A stretch of 64,000 nt of DNA, taken from NCBI GenBank assembly GCA_002110485.1, contig MOWL01000001.1, forward strand, positions 1,116,001 to 1,180,000. The letters run 5' to 3'. This document shows positions 33,589 through 46,266 of the stretch, piece by piece. This stretch comes from Emergomyces orientalis (taxonomy: Eukaryota; Ascomycota; Eurotiomycetes; Onygenales; Ajellomycetaceae). The notes under the pieces are model-generated. The model did no database searches, was not told the origin of the DNA, and saw only the letters and a list, made by a program, of their open reading frames with translations. Positions within the stretch are counted from its first letter, which is position 1; each line of letters begins with the position of its first letter. A program made the position numbers and the translations under genes.

Positions 33589-36063
33589 ATGAGGGAGAAG
33601 CCGCCCAATATGCCGATCACTGAGAGCACTCCGCTGCTTGTCGTTCAAGTAGCTCCACGCCAGCCACGATATCCTCACTCAACGCTCCGCCGCGCTTGCA
33701 CCATCGGCCTGGCTACTCTATTATCCATTGCAGTGGTCCTTTTTCTTGTTCCCTTTGCTGTCCTCCCTCGCGATCACGGATCTGTTTGGTCCTATCTTCC
33801 ATGGTCCAATCCTTTCCCGCACACCTCATGGCCTCACGGAAACGGCCTTAATTACACTTCTTTGCAAGATATCCTCCAAACCGTCCCAAGCGCCGACAAG
33901 GCCAAAGAATGGAGTCAATATTATACTTCGGGTCCACATTTGGCTGGTAAAAATCTAAGCCAGGCCATATGGACTCAGGAAAGGTGGCAGGAATACGGCC
34001 TTGAAACTAGCATTTCTGCATACGACATATATATTAACTACCCTGTCGATCATAGATTGGCGTTGCTTGAAAAGAAGGGGGGAAATATAACAGTGAAGTT
34101 TGAAGCGACTTTAGAGGAAGATGTTTTGCCTGATGATTCTACCAGTGGCTTGGTGGATCGCATCCCTACCTTCCATGGCTACTCGGCAAGTGGGAACGTC
34201 ACGGCCCAATTTGTCTATGCCAACTTTGGCACATTTCAGGATTTTGACGATCTCGTGAAGGCAAACATAAGCCTCGAGGGGAAAATCGCTTTGGTGAAGT
34301 ATGGTGGTATTTTCCGTGGCCTGAAAGTAAAACGTGCACAGGAGCTCGGGATGGTGGGCGTTGTTATATATTCAGACCCACAGGAGGATGACAATATAAC
34401 TGAAGTAAATGGATATAAGGCGTACCCAGACGGCCCTGCCCGCAATCCTAGTGCCGTACAGCGGGGCAGTGTGCAATTTTTAAGTTTGTCCACTTCGAGC
34501 TGTATCACTTCTGTTTAATTACTAATGCGCCTATAAGGTATAGCACCCGGCGACCCAACGACTCCAGGGTATCCTTCCACCCCTGATTGCCCTCGCAAAG
34601 ATCCGAGCCACTCAATTCCATCAATTCCCTCACTCCCAATATCATATAAAGAGGCTCTACCACTTCTTAAAGCTCTCAATGGCCATGGACCTAAAGCTTC
34701 CGATTTCAATGCGGATTGGCAAGGCGGTGGGCTCAGCCACAAAGGAGTACAATACAATATCGGGCCAACTCCAGAAAATGTTGTTTTAAACCTGTACAAT
34801 GAGCAAGAATACGTTACAACCCCTATATGGAATGTAATCGGTGTCATCAAAGGCACTATTCTAGATGAAGTGGTTATTATGGGCAACCACAGAGATGCGT
34901 GGATTGCAGGCGGGGCTGGAGACCCGAACAGTGGCTCCGCTGCTTTGAACGAAGTTATTCGCAGCTTTGGTCAAGCTATGAAAGCTGGTTGGAAACCTCT
35001 GCGTACCATTGTTTTCGCCAGCTGGGATGGGGAAGAATACGGTTTGATTGGCTCAACAGAATGGGTAGAAGAGAATCTCACTTGGCTTTCCAAGTCCATC
35101 GTTGCTTATCTCAATGTCGACATGGCTACGGCTGGACAGCATTTCAAAGCAAGCGCCAGCCCTTTACTGAATAAAGCAATCTATGAAGCAACCGGCCTCG
35201 TCCTCTCCCCAAACCAGACAGTTGAGGGCCAGACTGTTCTTGACGTCTGGGACGGCGAAATTTCCACTATGGGAAGCGGAAGTGATTTCACCGCGTTCCA
35301 GGACTTTGCCGGCATCCCTAGCCTCGATTACGGTTTCCAACGGAAGTCTGGGGATGCTGTATACCAGTACCATTCGAATTATGACAGTTTTGACTGGATG
35401 AATCGCTACGGCGACCCAAACTGGACATACCACATTGCCGCTGCCAAAGTATGGTCTTTAACAGCTGCATATCTGGTAGAAAAGCCTGTCTTGGGCCTGA
35501 ATGCAACCGATTACGCCAGTGGGTTAGCCATGTACCTGGACTCGGTGAAAGCGAAAGCAAATACCGATTTCAGCTTCAAGTCTCTTGATGTCGCCATTGC
35601 AAAGCTATACAACGCTGCAGTTGCATTTGATGCATACACTGCGTCACTTACGAAGCAACTCAATGAGAATTTACCCTGGTGGCAATACTGGAAGAAGATA
35701 CGGCTTTTTTTCAAGATCCGCGCTGCAAATGACAAATATAAATACCTAGAACGGAAATTTTTACACCAGCAAGGCCTGGATGGGCGAAATTGGTTCAAGC
35801 ACGTTGTTTTTGCCCCGGGTTTGTGGACTGGATATTCCGGTGCGACATTCCCTGGCCTCGTCGAGAGCTTGGAGAGTGATGATTTGGATAATGCTAAGGT
35901 AAGGTTTTCATCACATTTCTTTTATGTCAAACGGCATTGTTTGTATATCAGTACTTTACTTCTTCTGCCTATAACTACGTGCTAACCTAATTTGCTGGAT
36001 TTTTAGAGATGGAAAATTATTATTAAGGAGAAAATCGACGATGCTACGGCCTTATTGAAATAA
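33589..36063 (+). CDS. M28 family type II membrane metallopeptidase (glutamate carboxypeptidase II / Vps70-like)
   Basis: Exons 33589-34483, 34538-35898 and 36007-36063 encode 770 residues. A basic cytosolic tail is followed by one transmembrane helix at about residues 45-68 (ACTIGLATLLSIAVVLFLVPFAVL), a PA-type domain (ISLEGKIALVKYGGIFRGLK), the M28 catalytic domain and a C-terminal helical dimerisation domain. All expected zinc-site residues are present: H416, D427, E464 (base), E465, D493 and H577, in the motifs NHRDAW, GDPNSG, WDGEEYG, NVDMA and YHSNYD. The GGAGDPNSG loop has one residue more than the human enzyme. The protein is probably vacuolar or secretory-pathway, cleaving peptide or dipeptide substrates, and has several N-glycosylation sequons. 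The start at 33589 (MREKPPNMPITE) is preferred to 33472 because the extra 39 residues are Ser-rich and resemble a leader. The last exon is only 57 nt. Confidence 0.9.
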
Positions 36064-36899
36064 TAAATTACAATGCAAAGCGGAAACTCCAGGTTTTAAA
36101 GACCAGTATATTGGCTCCAACCGCCACGAATACAACCCCGATTCGGCTTATAGAACGGATGGGTTTGTCTACGTATTCTCGATGCTATACGATTCTATGA
36201 ATTGTGATTTCTTATAACTTAACGCACCCCACCATTTACTAGGATTTGCGCTGGAAATTTTGCTATCTTTTTACATTGTTGTTATCTGGTATTGGCTGAA
36301 TACCAGAAAATTCAGTATTTACTGCGACGATTAGTTTATTGGATATCCGTCCGCCATCTCATTTATCTATTAGTTACATATCCGTTGTTATGAAATTTCA
36401 TTCAATTTGCCATCATATGCCCATTTTCGCATGAAATGTACTCCCTATTAAACCACTCGATGCCTTGTGAATCTGCTCCAGGCCGTTCTATGCATGGCCT
36501 AAACGAAAAAGGGCAGTAACAAGGGTGTATATGTACCTGGGTATATATAAGGTAGCGTATCAACACTGTCATTTGTCTTATAATTTCGGTTCGTTGTAGT
36601 GAGTGTATCGTTTGCTCATGTGTTTTCAGGCCTGGTTTTGTCTTATACCGTTGCCAGATTTGGAGGGAATCGTGTTTGTTACTTTCTGTTATTTTTCGAT
36701 TGCCTTATAGTGGCGCTTTGAACAGTATCTCGCTTGGGCTGCCTTCGATCTTTAATTTCATCAGCGCCGCCTATCGGGTTTGCGACGTGGCGAAGAGTGA
36801 TAGATTTGCAAGCATTCCCTCACCCCGACAGTCATCCTTTTGCCTGTTTTTGTGTCCACAGCGCCCTCCCGACTCGGTGTTGTCGTCTTGTCGATTTGC
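36064..36899. other. Intergenic region between convergent genes
   Basis: The 3' regions of the peptidase and the leftward MFS gene. An open frame on the + strand from 36676 is antisense to the transporter end and is not a gene. Confidence 0.6.
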
Positions 36900-39137
36900 T
36901 CAACCAGAGCCATCCCTAGCAGCATTTCCCTTCTTCATGACCTCACGCCCTTCTCCCGCTCCAGTTTCTCCATCGGAGCCATCCTGGTATCCAGAAATTT
37001 CAGCCCTCTCCTCTTCATTTCCATTTGCGGTTGCAAATCCATTATCGTTATCAGCCCTCTGGCTTAACTGGTCATTCTCCTCAACCCAAAATACTGGTAG
37101 CGCACTCAAACCCGCCATAAACGCCAATGTCCACCACGGTAAAATCATGTACCCCTTCTTAACACCTAGAGAAAAAGTCCCCCGAGGATCGCTGGCCCCA
37201 TCGCCTTTCCGACTGCAGACACGCTTGTGGCAACCCCGTTCAAAGTGCCGAGAATACTCACGCTTTTGGCTGAATTGGTCATCAGGATTATGGAGCATGG
37301 GAATGCGAACACGACACAGGCAAGTTTACAGCACATAAGAAAGAAGGCTGCTATCTGGCGGGAGGCGTCGGTGGGGAAGAGCACCGTAAAGGGAGTCAAG
37401 AAATAGGTTATTGGAAATATTACAGAAACGACTTTTAAACAATTGAGGACGCCATAACGGTGAGCAGCGCGCGGGAATATGAAAAACTGGGTCAACATGC
37501 CGATTATGGCGTTGATAGTGTAAAGGATGCCGATTTGTTGAGCGTCTGAAGCCAACTTAGTAAGGGCGCAAGGTAAAATAGCCGGGAAGTAAAAGAATAC
37601 TCTACATACCTATACCGAAGCCGCCAGAAAACTTGAACGGAAACTTCACATCCGGGTTGTTTTCGTAATCTTGCGGCGGATGGTTTAGAAATACGGTGAA
37701 TACGGAGTCGAATGCCACAGTGTGCATTGACATAGTGGCATAAGCCAGCAAAACGAGATTCGACTGGGGGGTCAATATTTGTGACCATGGCAAGTTTGGA
37801 GAGTGTTTCTTCTTTTTTCCGTTGTCGCCTCGCTGCGTTTGAGGCTCGGCAGGAACAAGAAGGGGAGTGGTCTCATCTTCCTCGTTGACCAAGATGCCAC
37901 GTGGAGTCTTTTGCTCCTTTCGCCTCACAAACGGTCTTGTGAGAGCTTTCCCCAAAGTCAAGCCCCAATCTTGATGGCCTCTTTTTGATGCGAGGGTTTC
38001 CTATTTCAGGCACGTAAGCATCACCATGCCCCCCGGAGACGGGGCGATGGAGGTACAGAAACTTACTTGAAGAAAGAAAAGGCCTGTCAATATCCCAATA
38101 ATAAAGAAAACCGACACGGCCATATTGGGTAACGCATAGGGATACTTCTTGAAAAACTTGCTATCGCCAAATAGTTCCTTGTGTCTTTTAGCAGGGTCAG
38201 CAAGCGCCCCACCAAATGCAGGGCCAAATATGCTCCCAATCGTCCACACCAGAGGCATTATGCTAAAAGCGCGGGGTTGAAGTTCTTTCTCCGTAACCAG
38301 TTCCGCAACAATGGTTCGGATAATGCCCACATTCCCATTCCCCAATCCAACACAAGCTCGTGCCAGAATGGCCATGGGTAATGACGTTGAAAAACCAAAC
38401 ATTAAACTGAAGGTCATTGTGATGCAGAGACCAGATATGATGACCGGTTTTCGGCCGATTCGATCAGATACCGCACCCCATGCTACGGCTGTTAGGCCTT
38501 GGCAAACTGAGAATATTGCAGAGGTCAACCCGACCCATTTGGCGACTTCGTTTTCATTGATTCCAAGGCTGCGTATCATTTCGGGCTGTTGGGAGAGTTT
38601 GTAGATGATTATCAGAAACAGTTCTCATGACAATGTAACTTGATTCATTGATTCGAAGGAATTAAAAGGGGTTCATGGCATATATAAAAGCTATGTAGAA
38701 AATATGTAGTTTGGCATTCTCCATTTTCTTTTTTGAGTTCAATTCAAAATAGTCCCTAGATGTGGTAGTTTAATATGAACGAAAGGAAAAAGGGTTCGTA
38801 CATACAAGATATGGGAACACGGAAGTGAAAATAACTGGTGATACGCAACACAAATGAGCATCATAGTTCCATACTTTGAAGGGTTTCTTCTTTCAAGATC
38901 AAGCAAATGAAATAGCTTCTTTTCAGGGAAGAGGGACAATACCAGGCTCGGCGAATCGACATATTGCTGCAATAACCCCGAAGTCCTGTTAGCTGTTTGT
39001 TTGACTTTTGTTTGACAGGAAGTTTACTTTCCACACACAAGGCGTGTTTTGTTGCATTATTTTGAATTATATGTTGACATACACAATACAATAAATTGCT
39101 GCACTGGCAGTTTCGGTTTTTGTTTCTTAGTAGTCAT
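36900..39137 (-). CDS. MFS transporter with two micro-exons and an apparent frameshift
   Basis: Six exons: 39137-39083, 38966-38943, 38834-38806, 38585-38067, 38000-37610 and 37545 to 36900. The first four give MTTKKQKPKLPVQQFIVL, SICRFAEP, VIFTSVFPYL and PEMIRSLGINENEVAKWVGL, the conserved opening of the fungal drug/zinc-facilitator-like MFS group, followed by the loop motif WGAVSDRIGRKPVI and GLGNGNVGIIRTIVAEL. Expected length ~554 residues with 12 membrane segments; the large loop (about 215-265) carries EDETTPLLVP. In the last exon the frame breaks after GPAILGGLF: the following SLGVKKGYMILPWW lies in another frame, because a T5 or G5 run at 37175-37185 is one base short. Exons total 1664 nt, one below a multiple of three. 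The substrate is unknown. Either the gene is freshly inactivated or the base is an error. Confidence 0.78.
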
Positions 39138-42100
39138 GATGCCTGGTTGGGCAAATCACAAGTGCTTCAGGGAGTTAGGGCTCACAGCTTCGTTTTCTTG
39201 CGTTCGATATAAACCGCAATAAAGAGGTCTATGATTCTGAATATAAATTTTTGAATGCGTAAATACACAGTCTATAGGCGAGTAAATAAAACGAAGGAAA
39301 AGGCGAAACGCCAAAAGCAAGTGAAATGGAAACCTGAAGGAATCGAAGGCGAGGGGGGTACGAAGCAGGTGATATATAATGATATCCACTACCCGGCTAT
39401 TTTTGCCAGCTCAGGATAGAACTATTCGGAATCGAGGATAGCGGACTCGGGTTTGCCTTCAAAATCTTCCTGCCAAACTAGAACCTTGCGTAGGGGGTGG
39501 GGTGTGGCTGGGCAGTTTGAGGGTGATGCTCCACTCTCCTTATTTATCATTCATAAATGGTCTGTCTAGCATTTTCCTGAAAAATCTCTTCAATTCCAAT
39601 ATTTAAAATGAATGCAACAGCTCCATTTATCGTCGGATACCTGCTGTTGCTACATGGAGAGGGGATATGCCATTTTTCCATTACACGCCATGGCCAGGAA
39701 TTGTTGTTGCCGCGCGTGGAGTGTCCCACAAAAATAGTTACTGCGCTAATTGCCCAAATCTCTCAATATATTGTTCTAAACCATCCTTCAGACGCAACAA
39801 GCGGAGACGGCAGATACTGCCCACAGCTCACAGTTACTCCCGGCCCACTGAGCGCTCCACAGGTAAAGGGACTGTGCGTGAGGGTTGCAATAATGATGCT
39901 TCTCCAGTGTCCTAGCACGGAGACCGCGCCATCGACTCCTAGGTGGATATTTTGCTCCCTTGATATATGATGATTTGTTAGCCACAACATATTTGACTCA
40001 CCGTCACATCACCATGCGACGCAAATTCTTCGGCTGACCTTTTTGGCCACCCCTCGGAAGGTTTTTTTCCTAACCAACTAAAGACAACATATCAGTTTTC
40101 GAATTGAACCCTGGAGCAGGTTGTCGTTGATGTCTGAACGTTCTTAACAGACTCCCTATAATGTGGATTGATACCAACATACCATGCTTGGAATGCCCTG
40201 GTGAGATCTGGTTATTCCAAAACGCCTGGCCGCTGGAGAGATGCATGATTAGCCGTTGTTGCTCTTTCGGAATATCCCCCGACGAACTACGGAGTAGTAT
40301 TCGAGCAATCGTCACTTGAAGGTCCATCTTGAGCTGGGGCCCGCGTCACTGAAATCGCATTCCGATGGTCTGGAACTTCGGCAGCCGTTCGGGTATTTTG
40401 AGACCTCTGGTTTCTGGTCTACCCGTGTCCCATGCCTATTCTCTCAATGTTCAGTACGGCTTCACGCATGAGGTATCGCCATGTTGGCTACTGCAACTCG
40501 AAATTTATCATTTGGTAAAACAATAACATTGTTTTTTCTCTCCCTTTCTCCACATATTTCTGAGCTAGACACGACCCGTAGACCATGACAATCGCATAGT
40601 TTTTGTATGTTACATGTTCAAATATCTCTTGCCGAGATGGAAGCTCTGAACCTAGTGAAGAAGACTTGCATCCTAGTAGGCTCACAGCAATAATTTTCTT
40701 CTGCCCGTTGATCTACGAATTTTTAGAATAGATATCTGACCCTCAGAATATAATGAAGCACCGAAATACGAATCTACGATATATTGGACGCGGGCCTAAT
40801 TCATAACGGTCACATGCAATATACTTAAAATAAAAGTTCCTTGTATTTCTCAAATATGATAGCACTCTTCTGGGGAGGATGAGATTCAACTCCGTAATAT
40901 TAATATGTCAGCGTGGGTCCCAACATCTTGGGCTTGCTTAAAAAGGCCAGGGATGCACAAACCAAATGCTTCAATGCTGTCCAGTTCCGACAAGACGTGT
41001 GAGATCGCGGGATAGTTGGACCTCGTGGCCACCCAGTTTTAGTCCGGGCATATGGCGTCGGTGAATGTTTCTCAATTTTACCATTTGATGTATGTACAGG
41101 CATTTGCCATTCTGTGGTCATTGAGGGGGTTTGTAACTGAACACAAATAGTTAAACAAACAGAAACGGTACAGGAGGACAATAGTAAGGGATTTTGAATT
41201 GGTAAACCTTAATTATATATCGGACAAAGGTTTGGCTACAGCAAAACTCAAAACCCAATTGATTCCGCTTCATCTGATTGATTTTTATTATTATTTTATC
41301 GACACGAGCTCTAGATCGTGGTGACATATTGCGACGGCGCAGTAATTGAGAATGACGAAGCAGAGAGATAAAATAAAATAAGAGGAATATCATGAGCCCT
41401 ACAGGGGATCCTCAAAATTCACAGCTTGCCGCCACATGTATTTCTGTCCCATTTTTTCCAGCGACAAAATGTCGATCCAACGACCTCCTGTCAAAGTCTG
41501 GTAAGTTGACGACCTTTTCTTCACTCACAGATATTTAAGGCAACTATATTTACAGATGAAACAATCTTTCCCGTCACTCTTGTATTATATTAGTTTTGGT
41601 CATGAACTGATCTGTGCAATTCTTAATCGGAGCTTGTTTGGGTTCCGCATGCCCTTTGCCTATGTAACTGCCACATTTAAGATTCGGATACTGTCAAGAA
41701 GTGACCTGAAACAATAAGAAATTTAGCGTTCAGAGAAGAAATAGAGGAACGAGAAAACAACAATACTAACATCTGAGCAGTAATTCAGGGATTTGCAGAT
41801 AATTATTTCACCTAGTCAAGCTAACTTATGCTGAAGTTTGTTTCAACTTTATTAATGACAATTATTCTCGGCTTGGTTGCATGAAAACTGCCCCTGGCAG
41901 TATTATTCAACCGGTAAGTACTAGCCATGAAACGACCCTGGGAAAACCCCTGGGTGAAGTCCTAGGATGGTTTGGAGACGAGAGACGTCGGTTTCCACCA
42001 TAACCTCGACGATGACAACGCAACCACAACAGTGTACATACATAATCCATGGATGGGCATTTGCATCTTATCATTCGGGCGCAATGTGACGGACAATAAT

Positions 42101-42999
42101 GAGGTCATCGTGCCTGATTGTCGTATATTTTCGAATCTAGGTGGCAGTCGAGGAGGTATTTCAAAAAAAAACCCAACTTTATAGCCAGGAGCGTCCGGCT
42201 CGCGACCTCATGCCAATACATTCGTATCACATCGACGCCACGATGCTGGAGAATCTGTTAGATAGCTACGCTAGAGATATCTACCTACACATGACATCTA
42301 GCTCTGCGAATATTGCTAACTTTCGGGCAAAAGCATTTAGGTAAGCGGCTTTCCATAGTTAACTAGTTGGCGGCGTCAAAGCACAATGGGTTCCTAAACA
42401 TGGGACAATGCCGATCTAAATTGTTGCTGATTGATTTCAAGCCCACCGTGATGAGGAACGTAACAATGTGAAAGTGCGGGACAGTAATGCTCTTACGAGT
42501 ATTCATGTACCCTTAGTGCCCGCCCGAGCCATGCAGCGTTATCCCAATGTCAAAACATTGAGGACGAGCTAAACAATCTCTGGTATTTTAGAACTTAAAT
42601 AACAGAGTCCCCATCTCTCTGAAAGCGGTCGCTATGTCAGGAGGGAACGAACCCTGCTGCATTGACTTCAGTCTGAAACGGGCTTCTCTCAGTGCCCGAC
42701 TTTGGTGATCTAATTTTCCAACCCTTACAGCTGACTTTGAGCTGCAAATGATATCCACGCGAAGGTTTGGCATTGGCGTGAAGGCTATTTTATGATTTTC
42801 TTCCTTTGATTCTTTGATCCAGTCCCACCCCTACTCAGGTATAGACTATATATAGAGGCCGCTGGGAATGTTGTCTGTTTTTCTAAAACCCATTTCGTCC
42901 AGTTTTTTGCCTTCCTCCAAACACATCGCTAAAGAGAGATTATTCCAACTTGGAAAATAAACCGAAACGAAAAGTTTCCCATTCTTTCTTCCTTTGACC
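39138..42999. other. Long sparse region with possible coding relics
   Basis: About 3.9 kb with no complete gene that I can support. It contains exon-like scraps: 41392-41500 ending in GTAAGT, 42140-42341 bounded by TCTAG and GTAAGC, and a minus-strand stretch at 41035-40886. It also has one TACGGAGTA (40288-40296). It is probably a decayed locus or several, with the promoter of the P450 gene at the end. Confidence 0.5.
42140..42341 (+). pseudogene. Exon-like segment of an unrecognised, probably decayed gene
   Basis: An open stretch reading VAVEEVFQKKTQLYSQERPA and on to TSSSANIANFRAKAF is preceded by an acceptor-like TTTTCGAATCTAG and ends exactly at TTTAG|GTAAGC, a consensus donor. A further open stretch after an acceptor at about 42440 (AHRDEERNNVKVRDSNALTS...) does not join in the needed phase. 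The splice-site framing suggests a former multi-exon gene; I do not recognise the family. Confidence 0.3.
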
Positions 43000-44684
43000 A
43001 TGGGATTGGTGCACAACTATATCACCTTGACCACTTGCGGTGTTGGCCTACTGCTTGTATGTTGACCCAATTTATCTGATTGGGAGAAGTCCAGAAAGCG
43101 CTGACGAATTTCTCATATATCCATTTTCCGAGTTATTATAGTACTTTGTTGGAAATGCGATATATAACATTTACTTCCATCCCCTGAGCAAGTTTCCGGG
43201 CCCTAAGTACCTAGCTGTGGGTAGAATCCCCATAACCTTGGCAACCCTCCGCGGCCAGAGGGCACAATTTCGCTTTAATGCTCATAGAAAGTATGGCGAA
43301 ATTGTACGGATCGCTTCGAATGAGCTTAGCTTCGCACATGCTCAAGGATGGCGAGATATCTACGGCACTCAGGCCAAAGTCCAAATGGCCAAACCTGTTA
43401 GCGGTATAGAGGAGCAAGAAGGCGCCCAGTCTGTTGTCACCGCTGAAGGAGATACCCACACGCGGCAAAAGCGAATGTTGGCGACCATGTTCACGGAGAA
43501 AATGTTAAAAGAGAAAGAGCCTCTTTTCATTGCCCATGCTGACTTGCTGGTGAAGAGACTGGCGGCTTTTGAAGGACGGCCAGTGGCTTTGGGCGATTGG
43601 TATAACTTCACCACTTTTGATATGATGGGTGATCTTCTCTTTGGAGAACCACTCGGAATGCTGTCCAATTCGGAGTATGTACCTTGGGTTAGGACTATTC
43701 ACGACTTTCTCAAAGCGTTTGCTTTCATAACGGTCCTAAATGAATATATATTATTTCGAGCTGTTTGGGCTTTCGTGCCTTCGAAAATACTCAACACTTT
43801 GCGAGAAACCCATTTCCGCTTTACGGGCCAAAAAGTAGAGCAATACTTACATCTTGATGAAAAGACCCGTTCAGGCATGATGGGACACTTGTTGGGTGGA
43901 GGCAGCCGGAAAGGTCTCAATCTGGGGGAACTTCACACAAACGCTCCCATTCTCATTTTCGGTGGCAGCGAGACTTCTGCCACCCAACTCCGGTCTCTGA
44001 CTTTCCTGCTTTTCAAGAATCCCGACAAAATGGGAAAGCTGATATCCGAAATCCGGTCAGCGTATACCTCATCTGATCAAATCACTTACGATTCACTCCT
44101 AGAGCACACCTACCTCAATGCGTGTATCGAGGAAGGGCTGCGATATTACCCACCTTGTTCCAACGGATTACCGAGAACGGTCCCAAAAGGCGGTACAACT
44201 ATTTGCGGCGAGTTTGTTCCCGGTGGTACGAATGTTTCTGTTGCGACGTATGCTCTTTTCCGCTCACCCAGATACTTCTACCAACCAGATTCTTTCGTCC
44301 CAGAAAGATGGCTTCGCGAATCTGAAGGCGGCAATCCTGTTTTTGCGACAGATGAAAAGGGAATTGCCCTTCCGTTTAGCTATGGACCGCATAACTGTCC
44401 GGGAAAAAAGTAAGTTGTTTTTACTTGGAACTACTTTCACTTTCCCAACCCTGACAGTCGTCTCTGCATGCTATTTGTGACGCAAAAAATATGACTTACT
44501 AACTTGGTTTGACAGGATGGGCTACTTCGAACTCCGACTTATCCTTGCCAAGGTTCTCTGGCATTATAACTTGAAACTTCTGCCCGAAGATGATGGTGCA
44601 GAAGACTCGTGGGACAAAATGCGAAATTATCAAACTTGGACAAGGCGGCCTTTGAAGGTACTAACAAAACCCGTCCGGAGGTAG
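43000..44684 (+). CDS. Cytochrome P450 monooxygenase
   Basis: Exons 43000-43056, 43142-44409 and 44516-44684 encode 497 residues. An N-terminal membrane anchor (about 1-28) is followed by the proline hinge HPLSKFPGPKYL. The I-helix motif is LIFGGSETSA, the K-helix ExxR is EEGLRYYPP (E350, R353), the PERF-type motif is FVPERWL, and the haem loop is FSYGPHNCPGK with the ligand C438. All key residues are intact, so an active endoplasmic-reticulum enzyme needing NADPH-P450 reductase is expected. The sequence order and the 'ALFRSPRYFYQPDSF' segment resemble fungal P450s of the isotrichodermin C-15 hydroxylase or benzoate hydroxylase-like kind; the substrate cannot be assigned. No polyketide, peptide or terpene synthase lies in the window, so it is not evidently part of a biosynthetic cluster. 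Introns carry clear branch sites (TACTAAC near 44498). Confidence 0.92.
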
Positions 44685-46266
44685 CAAGATTTCTTTCCGC
44701 CATTTTACATAATGCTTTTTTACATTATTTCCATAGTAAATATTCAAATACGAAATTAGGTGAAGCCCTGCCGTTACCCACCTCATTGGTGTGATGATCT
44801 GTTTGTTCATTTTACATACAGGAAAAAATGGCGTTGATGACTTTCATTTTTGGCCCTTTAATTTTTGTTTTTTCTTTCTTTCGTTTTTGCTCCCAGTATA
44901 TCAAGGGCATAAATTATACGAAACAGTGAAGGATCTAGTTTTTACATGCGGGCAGTCAACAATGTTCAGTCAAGCAGGAACAAGGATATCTACACTCTCA
45001 CTCTCTCATTCCTTCTGGTCATGCGCCAAATCTCCCCCTTGGTACGGAGTACAGGGTATTCTTTGCTCGTTATTTTGAATTCGGGGATTAATTAGCGTTG
45101 AACATGTGGAAGTTAATGACCTTTTTCAATCTTCTCCGTAGCGATATTCTCGATATGCACTGTCCATAAAGAATGTTCCTGTACTGCAAAATTGATTCCA
45201 AAAAGGCTGACGCCTGCACACATGCACACCGCACGTAGCTTGCCAAAATAGTAATACGCGCATGAGATAAAAATATGAAAAGAAAAGAAAAGAAGACGTA
45301 AAAAGAAAGTAAAAATGTAAAACGAGAATTGCCTGCTACATGCTGCTTAAGACGTTGTATCACGGGAACAATAGCTAGGCACGTACCGTAACTTCAGGTG
45401 GCGTTTCTTACTTATTGTTCGGAAACAGCTGTTCATGTCTCTTAATCAATATCTAGTAAGATTCCTTTGTAGTATTAAACTTAAAAATTATAGTGGACTC
45501 AGGCCTTCAGGTACTAACTTATCAACAGTCCGGGAAACTGTCATTATGGGGCGTGGCAACCGGTAATTCAATTTTTCGTTTCCTATTACATCAAATCCAC
45601 TCCTGCGCGGGAATTTCAAAGGTCTAGCGGCGTTTTTGAACAAGCCGAGAAATTTAAATACTGGACTAACACAAGAAGTCCAATATGAAGAGCCAAGTTG
45701 AATGGGTGTATAGTTGCCACAGACGAGATAAAGCAAAATACTCTTCTGAAAACCTTCATGAGCAGAATGGTGCCGCAGAGCGTGCAGGTGCCATATTAAT
45801 CACAAAAGCCAGGACTCTATGGATTGAATCCATGCTGCCTCAATCCCTCTTTCCAGAAATAGCTATGGCAGCTGTATACTTGACAAATCGTACACCGACT
45901 CGACTCCTTGAATGAAAATCACCTTTATGAGCCTTAGAAGAATATTTGAAGCTCACACCACATTCATGCGCCCATCTCCGGATTTACGGATGCCGCGCAT
46001 ATGCCAAAATCCCCAATGAAAAGCAGGTACGATCGCAAAAGCTTGATCCCCGCGCGCATATCGGATACCTCAGAAACGAAACGTGCAAGAAAACCAACAA
46101 CCCAAGATAACAAACACGCATAGCAAACCAGTCTCATAAATTTTCGACCCTTCATCCTAAACTTGGAGACCGGTGTCGATTCTTCAAAGTGTGAAAGACA
46201 TGAGACTGCCCTGCAAAGTGTAGACGGTAATTGTTCAATATACATAGAGCCGTATAGCTGATTCGT
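44685..46266. other. Intergenic region containing a transposon relic
   Basis: Between the P450 gene and the convergent zinc-cluster gene. It includes one TACGGAGTA (45043-45051) and the copia fragment listed separately; the rest is AT-rich without coding support. Confidence 0.6.
45685..46110 (+). mobile_element. Ty1/copia retrotransposon relic (integrase region)
   Basis: Translation gives HEQNGAAERAGAILITKARTLWIE and LPQSLFPEIAMAAVYLTNRTPTRLL, the hallmark end of the copia integrase core (EQNG-x-AER ... E...A.YL.NR.P). After an in-frame stop and a one-base slip it continues with HLRIYGCRAYAKIPNEK and LDPRAHIGYL, the next conserved copia block. Only about 0.4 kb is left; no LTRs, protease or reverse transcriptase are visible nearby, so it is a dead fragment. 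Confidence 0.8.

Noticed and set aside
36676..37338. Plus-strand open frame of 220 codons
   Set aside because: Antisense to the end of the MFS transporter.
45904..45930. Stop codon in the copia relic as proof of repeat-induced point mutation
   Set aside because: The likely TGG-to-TGA change is in a CpC, not CpA, context, and the next defect is a one-base slip, so ordinary decay is enough.
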